DNA of 64,000 bases, taken from positions 1,116,001 to 1,180,000 of the forward strand of contig JAUFOR010000001.1 in NCBI GenBank assembly GCA_040285745.1, in the 5' to 3' direction. The position numbers and the translations under genes are program-made. Positions 61,553 to 64,000 of this stretch are shown piece after piece. Source of the stretch: Barthelona sp. PCE (lineage: Eukaryota; Metamonada: BaSk clade). The notes under the pieces were generated by a model. That model saw only the letters and a program-made list of their open reading frames with translations. It did not search any database and was not told where the DNA came from. Numbering within the stretch: the stretch's first letter is position 1; every line of letters begins with the position of its first letter.

Positions 61553-62785
61553 ATGAGTACAGAAACAGAACCAGTCGTCGTTACACTCGAAGTCAACCTC
61601 GATGAGACTGATAATATTCCAGAAATTGAAGAAAAAAACCAAAAGCCAGTTGAAACACCCGAACCGGTTGAGCAAAAGCAAGAAGCGGTCGAAGAAATGG
61701 AGCCCGTCAAGGTCCAGCCATTAGATCAGCCAAAAGAGCCAAAAGAAACACACAAACATTCTCCCAGCATTAAGGGAGTTAATATTGCATCATATGCCTT
61801 TGTCATGGGCCTCCAGGGTCTCGGCCTCGTGTACAAGAAGACTCATGAGCATTGGGAATGGAGTGAAGTCATTCCTGACATTATTATGTATGTTGCTCTT
61901 GCTTTTGCAGCTCTCTTTTCCGTCTTATACATTATCAAAATCTTCAAGGAGCCTGCAGAGGTAAAGAAAGAATGGAATCATCCAATTCGACGAAACTTTT
62001 TTGCTGCTGTTCCAATTGTAATTATGTTGTTTTCTCTTTTGTTCAATGATAAGAGCTATGACGCTGCTGTGATTCTTGGTTTAGTCGGAATTACTTTACA
62101 GATCTTGTTTACTTTATATCTTCTTGGTGTCTGGATCCAGGATGATCGTATGTCAGTTGATCGTTGCTCCACCATCCTATTCCTGCCTGTTGTAGCTGTT
62201 TTGTTAGGTGGTCTTGTATTTGCAAAATTGCCAAATTTCCATTTTCATAAGGAAATTATGTACTTCTGTTTAGGTGTAGGAACAATGCTTTGGATCAAAT
62301 TGAACGTTAACTTCTTCCAAAGATCAATTTACGGTAAAAAATGGTTACAAGGTAAATTCGCCTTTGCCAACTATATTTTATTAGCTCCCACTGCAATTAT
62401 GGCTGTCACAATTGAAATCATCAGCAAGCGTAACGGAGGAACCACCGCATCACCTTTGGCTATTGCTTTATGGGGTTGTTCTCTCTTTTATCTTTTATTC
62501 AATTTACGTTTATTACCTCTTTTCTTTAAAGTTGGTGCTTTTAACAAATATGCAATCTCTATGAATGCTGTTATTTTCCCTAATGCTGCATTAACTGTAA
62601 GTACTTTTATGGTTGAATATTCACTTAATATTGGTGGTTTATTGCTAGGTTTGGTTATTTTCCTTACTGTTGTTACTACTGTTGTGTTCATTGCAACAAT
62701 AATTAACATGTTTAAGGGTGAGTTCTTCGCTGAGGTACTTCCCAAGAAGAAACCTGCAGCCAAACCTGTTTGTTGTGATGTTTAA
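61553..62785 (+). CDS. TDT/SLAC1-TehA family anion channel or transporter
   Basis: A 410-residue membrane protein. An acidic and proline-rich N-terminus (about 75 residues) is followed by ten predicted helices (about 78-395) and a short lysine-rich tail ending in two cysteines (VCCDV), possibly lipidated. The stretch EWNHPIRRNFFAAVPIVIML is the family motif (loop then HP-R--FF---P) of TehA/SLAC1/Mae1 proteins, which conduct anions such as malate, nitrate or chloride. The usual gating Phe of SLAC1 cannot be placed without alignment. Confidence 0.82.
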   Translation: MSTETEPVVVTLEVNLDETDNIPEIEEKNQKPVETPEPVEQKQEAVEEMEPVKVQPLDQPKEPKETHKHSPSIKGVNIASYAFVMGLQGLGLVYKKTHEHWEWSEVIPDIIMYVALAFAALFSVLYIIKIFKEPAEVKKEWNHPIRRNFFAAVPIVIMLFSLLFNDKSYDAAVILGLVGITLQILFTLYLLGVWIQDDRMSVDRCSTILFLPVVAVLLGGLVFAKLPNFHFHKEIMYFCLGVGTMLWIKLNVNFFQRSIYGKKWLQGKFAFANYILLAPTAIMAVTIEIISKRNGGTTASPLAIALWGCSLFYLLFNLRLLPLFFKVGAFNKYAISMNAVIFPNAALTVSTFMVEYSLNIGGLLLGLVIFLTVVTTVVFIATIINMFKGEFFAEVLPKKKPAAKPVCCDV

Positions 62786-63025
62786 GCAGTTATTCATGTA
62801 ATATTAGCTCAGGGAAACACTCGTTGAGTCTAACTCAGTTCAGTCTGGGTAAATCGCACTAGTAAATAGCCAAGCTTTGATCATATCTATACAATCAAAC
62901 CTTATCTAAATCCCATCGCGTTGAAATAGTCAATATTTATTACTTCAATATTGGAACCAATCTTTTCATCCTTTAGTTGTTTGCACTGAGCATAATCAAA
63001 GATAAAATATAATTTGTTTTACTAC

Positions 63026-64000
63026 TTAATAAACATCATCAAAAACGATACGACCACCATCACTAACAGCACAAAGCTTTAACGACATAGTACCAACCAT
63101 CAACTCTTCAGGGATACGCTCACCAGGGGCAATATACCGAACACAAACAGCTGCAGTGTCAATCTTAAACAGTGCACCAGCCAATGTCTTCAGATCGTCA
63201 ACAGTCATTGTATCAGGTAACTTCTTTGTAACAGAAGTCATGTCACCAGTTACAGAGTTGTTTTGGAGACCTAATTCAATAATAGTACGTTGAGAAGTAG
63301 CTGCTTTAGTGGCAACATGATCACGGTTAATATCGTGCTTCTTACTGAGACGTTCGAGAGCTTCTCTCTTATAATCCTCAATTTGATCATCATCAAGCTC
63401 AAACGAGCGAACAACAAATAAAACTTCTGCATCTCTACGTTCATTACGAAGAATTTCTCCACCATTGAACTTACGCAGATAAGGCATGAGGGCGACAAGG
63501 AAAGATCTATCCTGTCTGTTTTTGATAAGAGGACAATCAACAACCTTTAATTCAGAAAGACTTTCCCTCATAGCAACTACAGACTCCCAATCGTCAAAAG
63601 CCGTTTGACTTAATAGTAAGAGACGCACCTTTGGGAGGGCCGTGGGGTCAAGGGTTGTGATTGCAGGGTTGTTATCCAGATAAAGAATGTCCAATTTAGG
63701 GAAAAAATGAAGGAAATCTAGAGCAGGAGATGTGAGCTCATTCTTTGAGAGAACAAGCATCGTCATGTTATGTGTCTCTGTTACAGTGAGGTTCTGCAGC
63801 TTTAAGTCAGCTATGTATAAAGAACGAAGAGAGGTAAAAGATTTAATCACCCATTCAATATCAGAACCGGTAGCAGAACTGCTGTTGAATACAAGGGATG
63901 TTATTGTACTGTTGGTAAAAGTCTCATCCACAAAATCTGAGGGTGAATCTGTGAATTGACAGTGCGCACAATAAATTTCACGTAAACCAGGCAAATTCTT
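63026..64000 (-). CDS. TBCE: Tubulin-folding cofactor E, C-terminal part (runs off the right edge)
   Basis: The open frame reaches the window edge (KNLPGLREIYCAHC...), so the N-terminus, including any CAP-Gly domain, is outside. The visible 324 residues hold leucine-rich repeats (residues about 1-165) with the LRR-cap pattern LMPYLRKFNGGEILRNERRDAEV, which matches TBCE. A ubiquitin-like domain follows from about 240 to the end (TKKLPDTMTVDDLKTLAGAL...LKLCAVSDGGRIVF). TBCE works with cofactors C and D to fold and dissociate alpha/beta-tubulin. The first internal ATG at 63994 is not the start. Confidence 0.85.
   Translation of the reverse strand, partial: KNLPGLREIYCAHCQFTDSPSDFVDETFTNSTITSLVFNSSSATGSDIEWVIKSFTSLRSLYIADLKLQNLTVTETHNMTMLVLSKNELTSPALDFLHFFPKLDILYLDNNPAITTLDPTALPKVRLLLLSQTAFDDWESVVAMRESLSELKVVDCPLIKNRQDRSFLVALMPYLRKFNGGEILRNERRDAEVLFVVRSFELDDDQIEDYKREALERLSKKHDINRDHVATKAATSQRTIIELGLQNNSVTGDMTSVTKKLPDTMTVDDLKTLAGALFKIDTAAVCVRYIAPGERIPEELMVGTMSLKLCAVSDGGRIVFDDVY

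Overview
This window looks like nuclear DNA of a gene-dense, intron-poor unicellular eukaryote using the standard genetic code. The content is eukaryotic throughout: cytosolic HSP70, SRP72, RAMP4/SERP1, ESCRT-II VPS36, a BLOC-1 subunit 2-like protein, tubulin cofactor E, Rev1, polycystin-2, a CDKL-type kinase, RRP15 and DPH7. Four short spliceosomal introns (40, 42, 43 and 211 bp) were resolved by restoring reading frames. Their 3' ends share one 12-nt block (close to ACTAACACTCAG) in which branch site and acceptor lie at a fixed distance, as known in Giardia and Trichomonas. I therefore suspect a metamonad (for example a free-living Carpediemonas-like flagellate), but this is inference.

Layout. 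1-9,200: the N-terminus of an unrecognised protein, HSP70, an SLC35F6-like transporter, a ubiquitin hydrolase and a large unknown membrane protein. 9,200-14,120: a gene-poor stretch with a small coiled-coil gene, a 59-bp tandem repeat and a 705-residue gene of unknown family. A second, frame-broken family member lies at 56,201-58,308. 14,121-27,330: an accessory island. It starts at an intron-containing tRNA-Tyr gene and holds a roughly 9.2-kb element followed head-to-tail by two nearly identical 1.59-kb short units and a truncated third. The large element encodes a 1,273-residue protein with a faint transposase-like N-terminus and two opposed, mutually paralogous genes, one interrupted by a frameshift. 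27,610-64,000: a tRNA-Asp gene and then dense housekeeping genes, mostly 50-300 bp apart and on both strands.

The housekeeping genes are not arranged by pathway, though several serve the endomembrane system: RAMP4 and SRP72 (ER translocation), VPS36 and a VPS9-domain protein (endosomes), BLOS2, and one very long helical protein that could be a tether. The strongest candidate for something undescribed is the tRNA-linked element array at 14.2-27.3 kb. Next come the unknown 705-residue family and the compact intron 3'-end signal.
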